A stretch of DNA of 64,000 nucleotides, taken from Calidihabitans tengchongensis. Its GTDB lineage: Bacteria > Sysuimicrobiota > Sysuimicrobiia > Sysuimicrobiales > Kaftiobacteriaceae. Positions within the stretch are counted from its first letter, which is position 1. Each line of letters opens with the position of its first letter. The stretch covers positions 1-64,000 of the forward strand of contig JAVKIE010000010.1 in NCBI GenBank assembly GCA_031459615.1, given 5' to 3'. The notes under the pieces are model-generated. The model ran no database searches, had not been told where the DNA came from, and saw only the letters and a list, made by a program, of their open reading frames with translations. A program made the position numbers and the translations under genes. Shown piece by piece: positions 22,580 through 33,851 of the stretch.

Positions 22580-23629
22580 GTGACAGATCCGGCTACCACC
22601 GACGTCATCCGTCAGCTTCCCAAGGTCGAGCTCCACCTTCACCTGGAGACGTCGCTGAGGCTGCGCCGCCTCGCCCGCCGATCCGGGGAGGCCGGCCGGC
22701 CGGCGGCGGCCCTGGTGGCGGATCCCGCGCGCTTTTCCGGGTACGATCGGCTGCGCAGGATCCGCCACCTCAGCCGGGCGGGAATTCCCGACGAGCTGTA
22801 CACCGCCGAGAACATCGAGGCCATCACGGCGGAGCTGCTCCGGGAGGCGGCCGCCCACCACGTCCGGTACCTGGAGGTGCGGGTGGGGGGGCGGCGCGGC
22901 TTTGAGCGGCTGGGGATCCGGCCCATGCTGGAGGCCATGGCCCGGGCGCGGCAGCGGGCGGCCGCGGAGACGGGCGTCCGGTGCGGCATCGTGGTGACCG
23001 TGGTCCGCGAGCGGGGTCCGGAGGAGGCGGTGCGCCGGGTGCGGGAGGCCCTCGCGTGCCGGGACTGTGGGGTGGTGGGGGTGGACCTCGCCGGCGACGA
23101 GGAGAACTTTCCCCCGGCGCTGTTCGCCCGGGCCATGGATGTGGCGCGGGACGGCGGGCTGGGGATCACCGTGCACGCCGGCGAGTTCTCCGGCCCGGCC
23201 AGCGTCTGGACCGCCGTCTACCAGCTGGGGGCCCACCGCATCGGCCACGGGATCCGCGCTGCCGAGGACCCCGACCTGCTGGAGCTGTTGCGCGAGCGGC
23301 AGGTGACCCTGGAGGTCTGCCCCACCAGCAACATCGCCCTGGGACTGTGCGCCTCGCCGTCCTCCCACCCGGTGGGCCGCCTGCTGGCGGCCGGCGTGCC
23401 GGTGACGGTGAGCAGCGACGATCCCCTGCTGCTGGGCACGGACATCTCCCGCGAGCTGGCCCTGGTGGCCTCCGCGTGCCGGTTGGGGCCGGAGGGCGTG
23501 GCGGGCCTGATCCTGCAGGCCGCCCGTGCCGCCTTTCTCCCGCCCGCCGAGCGCGCGGGTCTGGTGGCGGAGATCGAGTCGTCGCTGGGGGCCGCCCTGG
23601 CCTCCGATGCCCGCACGGGGCTTTCTTGA
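22580..23629 (+). CDS. Adenosine deaminase family protein
   Basis: 349 residues. The metal-dependent hydrolase motifs are in order: PKVELHLHLE (HxH), ITVHAGE, HRIGHG, EVCPTSNIALG and VSSDDPLLLGT. It should remove the 6-amino group from adenosine or a related purine (adenine, or aminofutalosine in menaquinone-forming bacteria); the exact substrate cannot be read. The GTG start fits the predicted transcription start near 22558. An in-frame ATG at 22550 lies inside the -10 element and is unlikely. Confidence 0.88.
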   Translation: MTDPATTDVIRQLPKVELHLHLETSLRLRRLARRSGEAGRPAAALVADPARFSGYDRLRRIRHLSRAGIPDELYTAENIEAITAELLREAAAHHVRYLEVRVGGRRGFERLGIRPMLEAMARARQRAAAETGVRCGIVVTVVRERGPEEAVRRVREALACRDCGVVGVDLAGDEENFPPALFARAMDVARDGGLGITVHAGEFSGPASVWTAVYQLGAHRIGHGIRAAEDPDLLELLRERQVTLEVCPTSNIALGLCASPSSHPVGRLLAAGVPVTVSSDDPLLLGTDISRELALVASACRLGPEGVAGLILQAARAAFLPPAERAGLVAEIESSLGAALASDARTGLS

Positions 23630-23653
23630 CACGTCCTCCCCCTCATGCCAGAA
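23625..23653 (+). promoter_or_regulatory. Sigma-A promoter of the suf operon
   Basis: Perfect TTGACA (23625-23630), a 17-nt spacer and CAGAAT (23648-23653). It overlaps the deaminase stop codon. Transcription would start near 23660, with sufC at 23709. Confidence 0.75.
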
Positions 23654-23708
23654 TGGGCCTGGAGTTGTTGAGCGAAACAGTCGAGAATCGCGTGAGTCCG
23701 GAGGGGCC

Positions 23709-24539
23709 ATGGCTGACCTGGAGATCCGGGATCTGACCGTGCAGGTGGAGGACAAGGTGATCCTCAAGGGGGTGACGCTGAGCCTCAACCGGGGCGAGAT
23801 TCACGCCCTGATGGGGCCCAACGGGTCGGGCAAGTCCACCCTGGCCAACGTCCTGATGGGCAACCCCTTCTACCAGGTGGTGCGCGGGGAAGTGCTGTTC
23901 AAGGGTGAGGACCTGCTGGCGATGCCGCCCGACGAACGGGCCCGCAAGGGCCTGTTCATCGCCTTCCAGTACCCGGTGGCCATTCCCGGCGTGACCATGA
24001 GCAGCTTCCTGCGCACCGCCGTCTCCGCCCGCCGGGGGTACCAGAAGGAGTTGATGCCGGTGGGGGAGTTTCAGAAACTGCTGCGCCAGAAACTCCAGGA
24101 CCTGCGGATCGAGCCCGACATCGTCGCCCGCTACGTGAACGAGGGGTTCAGCGGGGGCGAGAAGAAGCGGGCCGAGATCCTGCAGATGGCCCTGCTGGAG
24201 CCCGAGATTGCCATCCTGGACGAGACCGACTCGGGGCTGGACATCGACTCGGTGAAGGTGGTGGCCGAAGGGGTGAGCCGGATGTTCGAGCAGGCCCGGG
24301 GGCACCTGGGGATCCTGGTGATCACCCACTACTCCCGGATCCTCCAGTACATCCGGCCGTCCCAGGTCCACGTGATGTTTGACGGGCGCATCGTGGTCTC
24401 GGGCGGCCCCGAATTGGCCGACGAGCTGGAGCAGGCCGGGTACGAGGGGATCAAGGCCCAGGTGGACGTGGTGGCCGCTGAAGTGGCCACCTCGGGCGCC
24501 GTCCGCCGGGCTGGCAAGGTGTTCTGGGTCGCCCACTGA
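23709..24539 (+). CDS. sufC: Fe-S assembly ATPase SufC
   Basis: 276 residues. ABC ATPase with Walker A GPNGSGKST, signature FSGGEKKR and Walker B AILDETDSGLD, the usual SufC sequences. It powers the SufBCD scaffold that builds Fe-S clusters in the cytosol. GGAGGG is 3-8 nt before the ATG. The C-terminus is slightly longer than the E. coli protein. First gene of sufC-B-D-Rieske-S. Confidence 0.97.
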   Translation: MADLEIRDLTVQVEDKVILKGVTLSLNRGEIHALMGPNGSGKSTLANVLMGNPFYQVVRGEVLFKGEDLLAMPPDERARKGLFIAFQYPVAIPGVTMSSFLRTAVSARRGYQKELMPVGEFQKLLRQKLQDLRIEPDIVARYVNEGFSGGEKKRAEILQMALLEPEIAILDETDSGLDIDSVKVVAEGVSRMFEQARGHLGILVITHYSRILQYIRPSQVHVMFDGRIVVSGGPELADELEQAGYEGIKAQVDVVAAEVATSGAVRRAGKVFWVAH

Positions 24540-24556
24540 ACCGGGGGAGGGAGCCG

Positions 24557-25963
<1,407 letters not shown>

Positions 25964-25964
25964 G

Positions 25965-27284
25965 ATGGGCGAGAGGACGACGCCGGTCATCCCTGTCGCG
26001 CGCGACGCCATCCTGTCGCTGGCGGCGCGCCTGGACGAGCCCGCCTGGCTGCGGGAGGCGCGGCTGGCGGCCTGGGACCTTCTGGGGAGCCTCCCGCCTC
26101 CGTCGCCCACCGACGAGGAGTGGCGGCGCACCGATCCGGGGATCCTGTCCCTGGACGGTCTGCACCTGGGCGGACCCGAGCCCTCCGGCCCTCTCCCCGC
26201 CGCCCTGGAGGACGTGCTGGGCCGGTGGCCGTCGCCGGCTGCCGTGCTGGTGTACCGCAACAGCCGTCTCGTGCGCGCGGACCTGTCCCCCGATCTGGCC
26301 GCCCGGGGGGTCGTCGCCGCCGACCTGTCCGCGGCCGCGCACGCCCACGCCGACCTGGTGCGCCGGTGGCTCATGACCGAGGCCGTCCGCCCCCAGGAGG
26401 GCTACGTGACCGCCCTCCACGCCGCCGCCCGGACCGGAGGCCCCGCGCTGGTCGTCCCCGACGGCGTCGAGGTCGCCGAGCCCGTCCTGGTGGCGACGTG
26501 GATCGACGGCGACCGCCTGGCCCTGGCCCCCCACCTTCTGGTGGTGGCGGGGCGGGGCAGCCGGGTGACCGTGATGGCCGCCACCGGGTCCGGGGCGGGC
26601 GAGTGGGCCGCCCTGGCCCTGCCGGTCGCCGAGGTCATCCTGGGCGACGGCGCCCAGGTGCGGCTGGTGACGCTGCACGTGGCCGGTCCCCATGTCCGCG
26701 AGGTCGGGATCCTGCGGGCGGTCCTGGGCCGGGACAGCACCCTGCACACCCTGCAGGCGGCCCTGGGGGGACGGGTCCTCAAGATGCGGGTGGAGTCGAT
26801 CCTGGCGGGGCCGGGGGCCAGCGCGGAGATGCTGGGGGTGGTGTTCGGGGACGACGGGCAGCACGTGGACATCCGCACCCTCCAGGAGCACCGGGCACCC
26901 CATACCCTCTCCGACCTCCTGTTCAAGAACGCCGTGCGGGACCGCGCCCACAGCATCTTCTCGGGGCTGATCCGGGTCCACTACGGGGCGCAGAAAACCA
27001 ACGCCTTCCAGGCCAACCGGAACCTCATCCTCAGCGAGGGGGCCAAGGCCGACAGCATCCCCAATCTGGAGATCATGGCCAACGACCTGCGCTGCACCCA
27101 CGGCTCGGCCACCAGCCGGCTCAGCGAGGACCACCTGTTCTACCTCATGAGCCGGGGCTTGACCCGCTCCCAGGCGGTGCGCATGGTGGTAGAGGGGTTC
27201 TTCGCCGAGGTGCTGGACCGGGTGCCCCTGGCGCCGGTGCGGGATCTGCTGGCCGAGCGGATCGGCGCCAAGATGGCGACATGA
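25965..27284 (+). CDS. sufD: Fe-S assembly protein SufD
   Basis: 439 residues. SufD-type beta-helix with FKNAVRDRAHSIFSGLIRV, GAQKTNAFQANRNLILSEGA, CTHGSATSRLSEDHLFYLMS. It pairs with SufB. The ATG begins one base after the sufB stop and its stop overlaps the next ATG, so it is tightly coupled on both sides. Confidence 0.96.
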   Translation: MGERTTPVIPVARDAILSLAARLDEPAWLREARLAAWDLLGSLPPPSPTDEEWRRTDPGILSLDGLHLGGPEPSGPLPAALEDVLGRWPSPAAVLVYRNSRLVRADLSPDLAARGVVAADLSAAAHAHADLVRRWLMTEAVRPQEGYVTALHAAARTGGPALVVPDGVEVAEPVLVATWIDGDRLALAPHLLVVAGRGSRVTVMAATGSGAGEWAALALPVAEVILGDGAQVRLVTLHVAGPHVREVGILRAVLGRDSTLHTLQAALGGRVLKMRVESILAGPGASAEMLGVVFGDDGQHVDIRTLQEHRAPHTLSDLLFKNAVRDRAHSIFSGLIRVHYGAQKTNAFQANRNLILSEGAKADSIPNLEIMANDLRCTHGSATSRLSEDHLFYLMSRGLTRSQAVRMVVEGFFAEVLDRVPLAPVRDLLAERIGAKMAT

Positions 27285-27637
27285 CCGGGGCGACGTCGGA
27301 ATTCGTGCCCGTGGCGGCCGTGGACGAGATTCCCCCGGGCACGGCCCGGGTGGTGACGCTGGAGGGCCGGCGCATCGCGGTCTTCAACGTGGGCGGGACG
27401 TACTACGCCATCGACGACACCTGCACCCACGAGGAGGCGTCGCTGGCCAGCGGGGCCCTGTACGGCGACATCGTGGCGTGTCCGCGGCACGGGTCGCGGT
27501 TTCACCTGCCCACCGGGCGCGTGCTGTCCCTGCCGGCCGTGATCCCGGTCAACACGTATCCGGTCCAGGTGGCCGACGGGCAGGTCTGTGTGCAGCCGGT
27601 CCCCCGGCGGGGCCGCGGGATGCCCCACAAGACCTGA
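27281..27637 (+). CDS. Rieske [2Fe-2S] protein of the suf operon
   Basis: 118 residues with no membrane anchor or signal peptide. The Rieske ligands are CTHEEA and CPRHGSRF (C-x-H ... C-x2-H). The surroundings DDTCTHEEASLASGALYGD match NirD/biphenyl-ferredoxin-like Rieske proteins commonly found within suf operons. Its role there is unclear: electron supply or a cluster acceptor. The start overlaps the sufD stop (ATGA). Confidence 0.93.
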   Translation: MTGATSEFVPVAAVDEIPPGTARVVTLEGRRIAVFNVGGTYYAIDDTCTHEEASLASGALYGDIVACPRHGSRFHLPTGRVLSLPAVIPVNTYPVQVADGQVCVQPVPRRGRGMPHKT

Positions 27638-27663
27638 GGGACCGCACACGGGAGGCGTGGCCG

Positions 27664-28902
27664 ATGGTGCCCGAGACGGTCCGGGCCGACTTTCCCATCC
27701 TGGCGCGGCGGGTCCACGGCAAACCCCTGGTGTACCTGGACAGCGCCGCCACCTCCCAGAAGCCCCGGCAGGTCCTGGACGCCCTGGTGCGCTACTACAC
27801 CGAGTACAACGCCAACGTCCACCGCGGGATCTACGCCCTGGCCGAGGAGGCGACCCGCCGGTACGAGCAGGCCCGCGCCGCCGTGGCGGCGTTCATCGGG
27901 GCGCCGCGGCCGGAAGAGGTGGTGTTCACCCGGGGCACCACCGAGGCCATCAACCTGGTGGCGTATACCTGGGCGCGCGCCACCCTGCGCCCGGGCGACG
28001 AGATCATCCTCACCGAGATGGAGCACCACAGCAACCTGGTCCCCTGGCAGCTGGTGGCCGAGCAGACCGGGGCCGTGCTGCGCTTCGTGCCCTTCGACGG
28101 CCAGGGTCTGCTGGACCTGGACGCCTACGACCGGCTGCTGGGGGAGCGCACCCGCCTGGTGGCGGTCACCCACCAGTCCAACGTCCTCGGCACCATCAAC
28201 CCCATCCGGGAAATCGCCGCCCGAGCCCGCGCGGTGGGGGCCCGGGTCCTGGTGGACGGCGCCCAGGCCGCCCCCCACATGCCGGTGAACGTGGCCGAGC
28301 TGGGGGTGGACTTTTACGCCCTGTCGGCCCACAAGATGTGCGGCCCCACCGGCGCGGGGGCCCTGTGGGCGCGCTACGAGCTGCTGGAGTCCATGCCGCC
28401 CTTCCACGGGGGCGGGGAGATGATCCTCCTGGTGCAGCTGGAGAAGTCCACCTTCAAGGACCCGCCCCACAAGTTTGAAGCCGGCACCCCCAACATCGCC
28501 GACTGCATCGTGTGGGCTGAGGCCATCGACTACCTGCAGCGCATCGGCATGGAGGCCATCCGGGAACACGAACGGCGCCTGGTGGCCTACGCCCTGGACC
28601 GCCTGGCCGAGGTGCCCGGGATCACCGTGTACGGCCCCCGGGAGATGAACGTGCGGGGCGGGGCCGTGGCCTTCTGGATGGACGTGGCGCACCCCCACGA
28701 CGTGGCCCAGGTTCTCGACCAGGAGGGGATCGCGGTCCGCGCCGGGCACCACTGCGCCCAGCCCCTGCACCGGCGCCTGGGCGTGCCGGCCACGGTGCGG
28801 GCCAGCGTCTACCTCTACAACACCGAATCCGACATCGACGCCCTGGTCCGGGGCCTCCACGCGGTGCGGCACCTGTTCGCGCCCCGCCCGGCCCCGGCCT
28901 GA
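27664..28902 (+). CDS. sufS: Cysteine desulfurase SufS
   Basis: 412 residues. Group II desulfurase: YLDSAATSQKP, EYNANVHRGIY, PLP-Lys in ALSAHKMCGPTG, and the active Cys in VRAGHHCAQPLHRRLG. PLP-dependent enzyme that removes sulfur from cysteine and passes it as persulfide to SufU. GGAGG precedes the ATG. It lies 26 nt after the Rieske gene. Confidence 0.97.
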   Translation: MVPETVRADFPILARRVHGKPLVYLDSAATSQKPRQVLDALVRYYTEYNANVHRGIYALAEEATRRYEQARAAVAAFIGAPRPEEVVFTRGTTEAINLVAYTWARATLRPGDEIILTEMEHHSNLVPWQLVAEQTGAVLRFVPFDGQGLLDLDAYDRLLGERTRLVAVTHQSNVLGTINPIREIAARARAVGARVLVDGAQAAPHMPVNVAELGVDFYALSAHKMCGPTGAGALWARYELLESMPPFHGGGEMILLVQLEKSTFKDPPHKFEAGTPNIADCIVWAEAIDYLQRIGMEAIREHERRLVAYALDRLAEVPGITVYGPREMNVRGGAVAFWMDVAHPHDVAQVLDQEGIAVRAGHHCAQPLHRRLGVPATVRASVYLYNTESDIDALVRGLHAVRHLFAPRPAPA

Positions 28903-28997
28903 GACCGCGTCGCCCTCCCCCGGCGGTTCGCGCGGCTCGAGCGCGGGGCACCCGGCGGGCATGCGGTGCGGACCCGAGTGCCGCGCGGGCAGGAGTG

Positions 28998-29006
28998 TGG
29001 TATGCT
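28998..29006 (+). promoter_or_regulatory. Extended -10 promoter before sufU
   Basis: TG-G-TATGCT forms an extended -10 element. No -35 is needed or seen. Transcription would start about 7 nt downstream, giving a very short leader to the ATG at 29020. This suggests sufU can be expressed separately from sufCBDS. Confidence 0.5.
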
Positions 29007-29019
29007 CACCGGGAGACCC

Positions 29020-29484
29020 ATGGGCCTGGACGATCTGTACCGCGAGGTCATCCTGGACCACTACAGCCATCCGCGCAACCGCGGAGAGCTGCCCGACCCC
29101 GACATCAGGGTGGAGGGGGCCAATCCCCTGTGCGGGGATGAGCTGGCCATCTACGTGAAGCTCTCGGGTGACACGGTGGCCGATGCCCGGTTCACCGGCC
29201 GGGGCTGTTCCATCAGCCAGGCCTCGGCGTCGATGATGACCGAGCAGATCAAGGGCAAGACCCTCGCCCAGGCCCGCGCCCTGGTGGCCCGTTTCAGGGG
29301 CATGATGCACGGCGAGCCCGTCTCGGAGGAGGAACTGGGCGACCTGGTGGCCCTGCAGGGCGTGCGCAAGTTTCCGGTGAGAATCAAGTGCGCCACCCTT
29401 GCGTGGGTGGCTCTGGAGCAGGGGATGGACGAGTACGCGGCGGGCCGGGGCGCCGTCACCGCCCGGACGACCACGGAGACATGA
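29020..29484 (+). CDS. sufU: Zinc-dependent sulfurtransferase SufU
   Basis: 154 residues. SufU/IscU-like with the three conserved cysteines in NPLCGDE, GRGCSISQASASMM and RIKCATLAW. The insertion between the second and third Cys is typical of SufU. It accepts persulfide from SufS. I use the ATG at 29020 because it gives the standard MGLDDLYREVILDHYSHPRN start and follows GGGAG; an in-frame ATG at 29002 overlaps the -10. Confidence 0.95.
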   Translation: MGLDDLYREVILDHYSHPRNRGELPDPDIRVEGANPLCGDELAIYVKLSGDTVADARFTGRGCSISQASASMMTEQIKGKTLAQARALVARFRGMMHGEPVSEEELGDLVALQGVRKFPVRIKCATLAWVALEQGMDEYAAGRGAVTARTTTET

Positions 29485-29551
29485 GGGCCAGGGAACTCCG
29501 CCGATCCCTCGTCCCTCCTCCCTCCTCCTTCTTCCCTGTCGGGAGGACCCC

Positions 29552-31426
29552 ATGACCCGAGACCAGCTGTGGCGGGAGCTGGCGGCGCAGCTGCGGGTGG
29601 ACAGCATCCGGGCCACCACCGAGGCCGGCTCCGGCCATCCCACCTCGTGCCTGTCGGCGGCCGACCTGATGGCGGTCCTGCTGGCCGGGTACCTGCGGTA
29701 CGACGTCCACGACCCGCGCCACCCGGCCCGCGACCACCTGGTGTTCTCCAAGGGGCATGCGGCGCCGCTGCTGTACGCCATGTGGAAGGCCGCCGGCGCC
29801 CTGACGGATCAGGAGCTGCTGACCCTGCGCCGGTTCGGCAGCCGCCTGGAGGGACACCCCACCCCGGCCCTGCCCTGGGTGGAGGTGGCCACCGGGTCGC
29901 TGGGGCAGGGGCTGGCCATCGGGGTGGGGATGGCCCTTGCCGCCCGCTACCTGGACCGGGTGCCGTCCCGGATCTGGGTCCTGTGCGGGGACAGCGAGAT
30001 GGCCGAAGGGGCGGTGTGGGAGGCGGTGGAGCACGCCGCGTACTACCGCCTGGGCAACCTGATCTGCATCGTGGACGTCAACCGGCTGGGCCAGCGGGGG
30101 CCCACCATGTGGGGGTGGGATACGTCCGCCTATGCCCGGCGCGCCCGGGCCTTCGGGTGGCAGGCCCTGGAGATCGACGGCCACAACCTGGAGGAGATTG
30201 ACCGGGCCTTTGCCCAGGCGGCCGCGTCCGCCGGTGGCGACGTACCCACCATGATCCTGGCCCGCACCCGGAAGGGCCGCGGCGTGGCGGCCGTGGAGGA
30301 CGCCGAGGGATGGCACGGCAGAGCCCTGCCCCGGGAGGTGGCCCAACAGGCCGTCGCCGACCTGGGAGGCGAGCGGCATCTGGTGGTGGAGGTGTCCCGG
30401 CCGCCGTCCCTGACGCCGGCTCCCCGCCCGCCGGCCGCTCCGCTCCAGCTCCCGGCGTACCGGGTGGGCGACCTGGTGGCCACCCGGCGCGCCTACGGCG
30501 ACGCGCTGGTGGCGGTGGGCGCCGCCCGGCCCGAGGTGGTGGTCCTGGACGGCGAGGTGAACAACTCCACCTACGCCGAGGACTTCGCCCGCGCCTATCC
30601 CGACCGCTACTTCGAGATGTTCATCGCCGAGCAGCAGATGGTGGCGGCGGCGGTGGGGCTGCAGGTCCGGGGGTACGCGCCGTTCGCGTCCTCCTTTGCG
30701 GCGTTCCTGACGCGGGCCTATGACTTCATCCGCATGGCCGCCGTGTCCCGGGCCAGCATCCGGCTGGTGGGCTCCCACGCCGGGGTGTCCATCGGGTGGG
30801 ACGGGCCGTCCCAGATGGGCCTGGAGGACCTGGCCATGATGCGGGCCGTGGGCGGCAGCACCGTCCTGTACCCGTGCGACGCCAACCAGACCGCCGCCCT
30901 GGTGGCGGAGATGGTGGACCGTCCGGGCATCGTCTACCTGCGCACCACCCGGGAGAAGACGCCGGTGATCTACCCGCCCGGGCGCCGCTTCCCCGTGGGG
31001 GGGAGCTGCGTGGTCCGCCGCTCCGAGCGGGATGCCGTCACCGTGGTGGCGGCGGGGATCACCGTGCACGAGGCCCTGCGGGCGGCCGACCGGCTGGCCG
31101 AGGAGGGAATTGCGGTCCGGGTGATTGACGCCTACTCGGTCAAGCCCCTGGACGCCGCCACGATCCGACAGGCGGCCCGGGAGACCGGCGCGGTGGTGAC
31201 GGCGGAGGACCACTGGCCCGAAGGCGGCCTGGGGGAGGCGGTCCTGGCGGCGCTGGCGGAGGCGGGGGACCCCCTGCCGCCGGTGCGGGTGCTGGGCGTG
31301 CGCGGGATGCCGGGGTCGGGGACGCCCGACGAGCTGCTGGACGCCGCCGGGATCAGCGCCCGGCACATCGCCGATGCCGTCCGGGCGCTGGTCGGGGCGC
31401 GGGGGGCCGCGTCCGGTCGCAGGTGA
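29552..31426 (+). CDS. tkt: Transketolase (single-chain)
   Basis: 624 residues with the N-terminal TPP half and the C-terminal pyrimidine/transketolase half fused. Motifs: EAGSGHPTSCLSAADLM, FSKGHAAPLLYAM, GSLGQGLAIGVGMA, GDSEMAEGAVWEA, then MFIAEQQMVAAAVGLQ and HAGVSIGWDGPSQ. It is shorter than E. coli TktA and resembles the DXS/transketolase-like group of about 620 aa, so it may act as a transketolase in the non-oxidative pentose phosphate pathway. GGGAGGA lies 4-10 nt before the ATG. A C/T tract (29509-29535) precedes it. Confidence 0.9.
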   Translation: MTRDQLWRELAAQLRVDSIRATTEAGSGHPTSCLSAADLMAVLLAGYLRYDVHDPRHPARDHLVFSKGHAAPLLYAMWKAAGALTDQELLTLRRFGSRLEGHPTPALPWVEVATGSLGQGLAIGVGMALAARYLDRVPSRIWVLCGDSEMAEGAVWEAVEHAAYYRLGNLICIVDVNRLGQRGPTMWGWDTSAYARRARAFGWQALEIDGHNLEEIDRAFAQAAASAGGDVPTMILARTRKGRGVAAVEDAEGWHGRALPREVAQQAVADLGGERHLVVEVSRPPSLTPAPRPPAAPLQLPAYRVGDLVATRRAYGDALVAVGAARPEVVVLDGEVNNSTYAEDFARAYPDRYFEMFIAEQQMVAAAVGLQVRGYAPFASSFAAFLTRAYDFIRMAAVSRASIRLVGSHAGVSIGWDGPSQMGLEDLAMMRAVGGSTVLYPCDANQTAALVAEMVDRPGIVYLRTTREKTPVIYPPGRRFPVGGSCVVRRSERDAVTVVAAGITVHEALRAADRLAEEGIAVRVIDAYSVKPLDAATIRQAARETGAVVTAEDHWPEGGLGEAVLAALAEAGDPLPPVRVLGVRGMPGSGTPDELLDAAGISARHIADAVRALVGARGAASGRR

Positions 31427-31562
31427 GGATGCCGGCGGACGGAATCCGGATTTCAGGGATTCGGGAACGGCAGGCCGCGCCCAGTCCTGCGTCCGGCGCG
31501 CAGGAAGGTCCGCGAGGCGCGCCGTAGTGACAGACGGTGCTCGTGCGCAGGGAGGGACACAC

Positions 31563-32135
<573 letters not shown>

Positions 32136-32137
32136 CC

Positions 32138-33241
32138 ATGCCGCTGCACACCGAAGAGCTGATGCTCAACATGGGGCCCCAGCATCCCAGCACCCACGGG
32201 GTGCTGCGGATGGTGGTGACCCTCGACGGCGAGAACATCGTGGACGTGCAGCCCGACATCGGCTACCTGCACTCCTCGGTGGAGAAGATGATGGAGCACC
32301 GCACCTACCTCCAGAACATCGCCCTGGTGGACCGGGGGATGGACTACCTGGCGGCGATGGCCAACGAGGAGGTGTGGGTGCTGGCGGTGGAGCGCCTGGG
32401 CCGCATCGACGTCCCCGAGCGGGCCCGCTACATCCGCACCATCATGCTGGAGTTGCAGCGCATCAGCAGCCACCTGCTGTGGCTGGGGACCTTTGGCATC
32501 GATCTGGGAGCCTTCACGGCCTTTCTGTGGTGCATGCGGGAGCGCGAGCGGATCATGGACCTGTTCGAGTCCGCCACCGGCGGACGCCTCCACCACGTGT
32601 ACTTCCGTATCGGCGGGGTGTACGACGATCTGCCCGAGGGGTGGACCGACCGCTGCGCCGAGTTCTGCGACTACCTGCTGGACCGGCTGCCCGAGTACGA
32701 CGAGCTGCTCACCGGCAACCCCATCTTCGTGGCCCGCACCCAGGGGGTGGGGGTGCTGCCCCGGGAGCGGGCCATCGCCATGGGCGCGTCGGGTCCGGTG
32801 GCGCGGGCGTCGGGGCTCGCCTATGACGTGCGCCAGGCCCACCCGTACGAGGTGTACGACCGGGTGCAGTTCGACATCCCCGTGCGCACCGAGGGCGACT
32901 GCTACGCCCGCTACCTGGTGCGCATGGAGGAGATGCGCCAGAGCGTCCGCATCATCCGGCAGTGCCTGGAGCAGATGCCGGCGGGGGAGATCCGCTCCAA
33001 GGTGGCCGTGACGCTGCGGCTGCCCAAGGGCGAGGTCTATGCCCGCACCGAGTCGCCCCGGGGAGACCTGGGCATCTACCTGGTCAGCGACGGCGGGGAG
33101 CGACCCTACCGGGTGAAGATCCGCGCCCCGGCCTTCAGCAACCTGTACGCCCTGACGGAGATGATGCGCGGGTGGAAGGTGGCCGACGTCATCGCGATCC
33201 TGGGCAGCATCGACATCGTGCTGTCGGACGTGGACCGCTGA
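32138..33241 (+). CDS. nuoD: NADH-quinone oxidoreductase subunit D-like
   Basis: 367 residues. NuoD/[NiFe]-hydrogenase large-subunit fold with NMGPQHPSTHGVLR, DIGYLHSSVEKMMEHRTY, GMDYLAAMANE and ARTQGVGVLP. It helps form the quinone site with NuoB. The ATG is 2 nt after the nuoB stop. The 112 nt before nuoI contain nothing recognisable. Confidence 0.96.
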   Translation: MPLHTEELMLNMGPQHPSTHGVLRMVVTLDGENIVDVQPDIGYLHSSVEKMMEHRTYLQNIALVDRGMDYLAAMANEEVWVLAVERLGRIDVPERARYIRTIMLELQRISSHLLWLGTFGIDLGAFTAFLWCMRERERIMDLFESATGGRLHHVYFRIGGVYDDLPEGWTDRCAEFCDYLLDRLPEYDELLTGNPIFVARTQGVGVLPRERAIAMGASGPVARASGLAYDVRQAHPYEVYDRVQFDIPVRTEGDCYARYLVRMEEMRQSVRIIRQCLEQMPAGEIRSKVAVTLRLPKGEVYARTESPRGDLGIYLVSDGGERPYRVKIRAPAFSNLYALTEMMRGWKVADVIAILGSIDIVLSDVDR

Positions 33242-33353
33242 AGAGGTGGCGCGTGGGACCGGAGGAGCGTGGCCGCGTGGATGCCCATGCGCGGTCCCGG
33301 GTCATGGGTCCGCCCCGCGGACGCTCCGCCGGCCCGTGTCCTGAGGGGTGCCG

Positions 33354-33848
33354 ATGAGCGTGCAGAGCAACGGTCGGAAGAACCTGGCCACCCTGGCGTG
33401 GGAGGGGGCCCGGGGGCTGGTGGTGGGCCTGCGGGCGACGTGGCGGACCCTGGTGGAGCGCAAGGTCACGGTGCCGTATCCCGTGCAGAAGGTCAACGTC
33501 TCTCCCCGCTGGCACGGGCTGCTGGCCCTGCCCATCGACCCGGAGACCGACAACGACCGCTGCATCATCTGCTTCCAGTGCGAGCGGGTGTGCCCGGACC
33601 GGTGCATCCACATCGAGGCCACGGGCAAGGGCAAGGACCGTGTTCTCACCCGCTTTGACATCGAGATGGACAAGTGCTGCTACTGCGGGCTGTGCGTGGA
33701 GGTGTGTCCCACCGAGGCCATCGTGTTCGTCCCTCACTACGAGGCCAGCACCTACAACCGGGCCCGCCTCCTGTACACCCTGGAGGACCTCCACCGGGCG
33801 GCGCCCAAGGAGCCCATCGCCACCGGCGTGGTGAAGGTGAGGAGGTAG
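33354..33848 (+). CDS. nuoI: NADH-quinone oxidoreductase subunit I-like ferredoxin
   Basis: 164 residues. Two 4Fe-4S sites: CIICFQCERVCPDRC and CCYCGLCVEVCPTEA. It carries clusters N6a/N6b in the peripheral arm. The C-terminal half matches NuoI (VPHYEASTYNRARLLYTLED). GAGGGG is 5 nt upstream of the ATG. Its place after nuoD rather than nuoH is unusual. Confidence 0.94.
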   Translation: MSVQSNGRKNLATLAWEGARGLVVGLRATWRTLVERKVTVPYPVQKVNVSPRWHGLLALPIDPETDNDRCIICFQCERVCPDRCIHIEATGKGKDRVLTRFDIEMDKCCYCGLCVEVCPTEAIVFVPHYEASTYNRARLLYTLEDLHRAAPKEPIATGVVKVRR

Positions 33849-33851
33849 ACG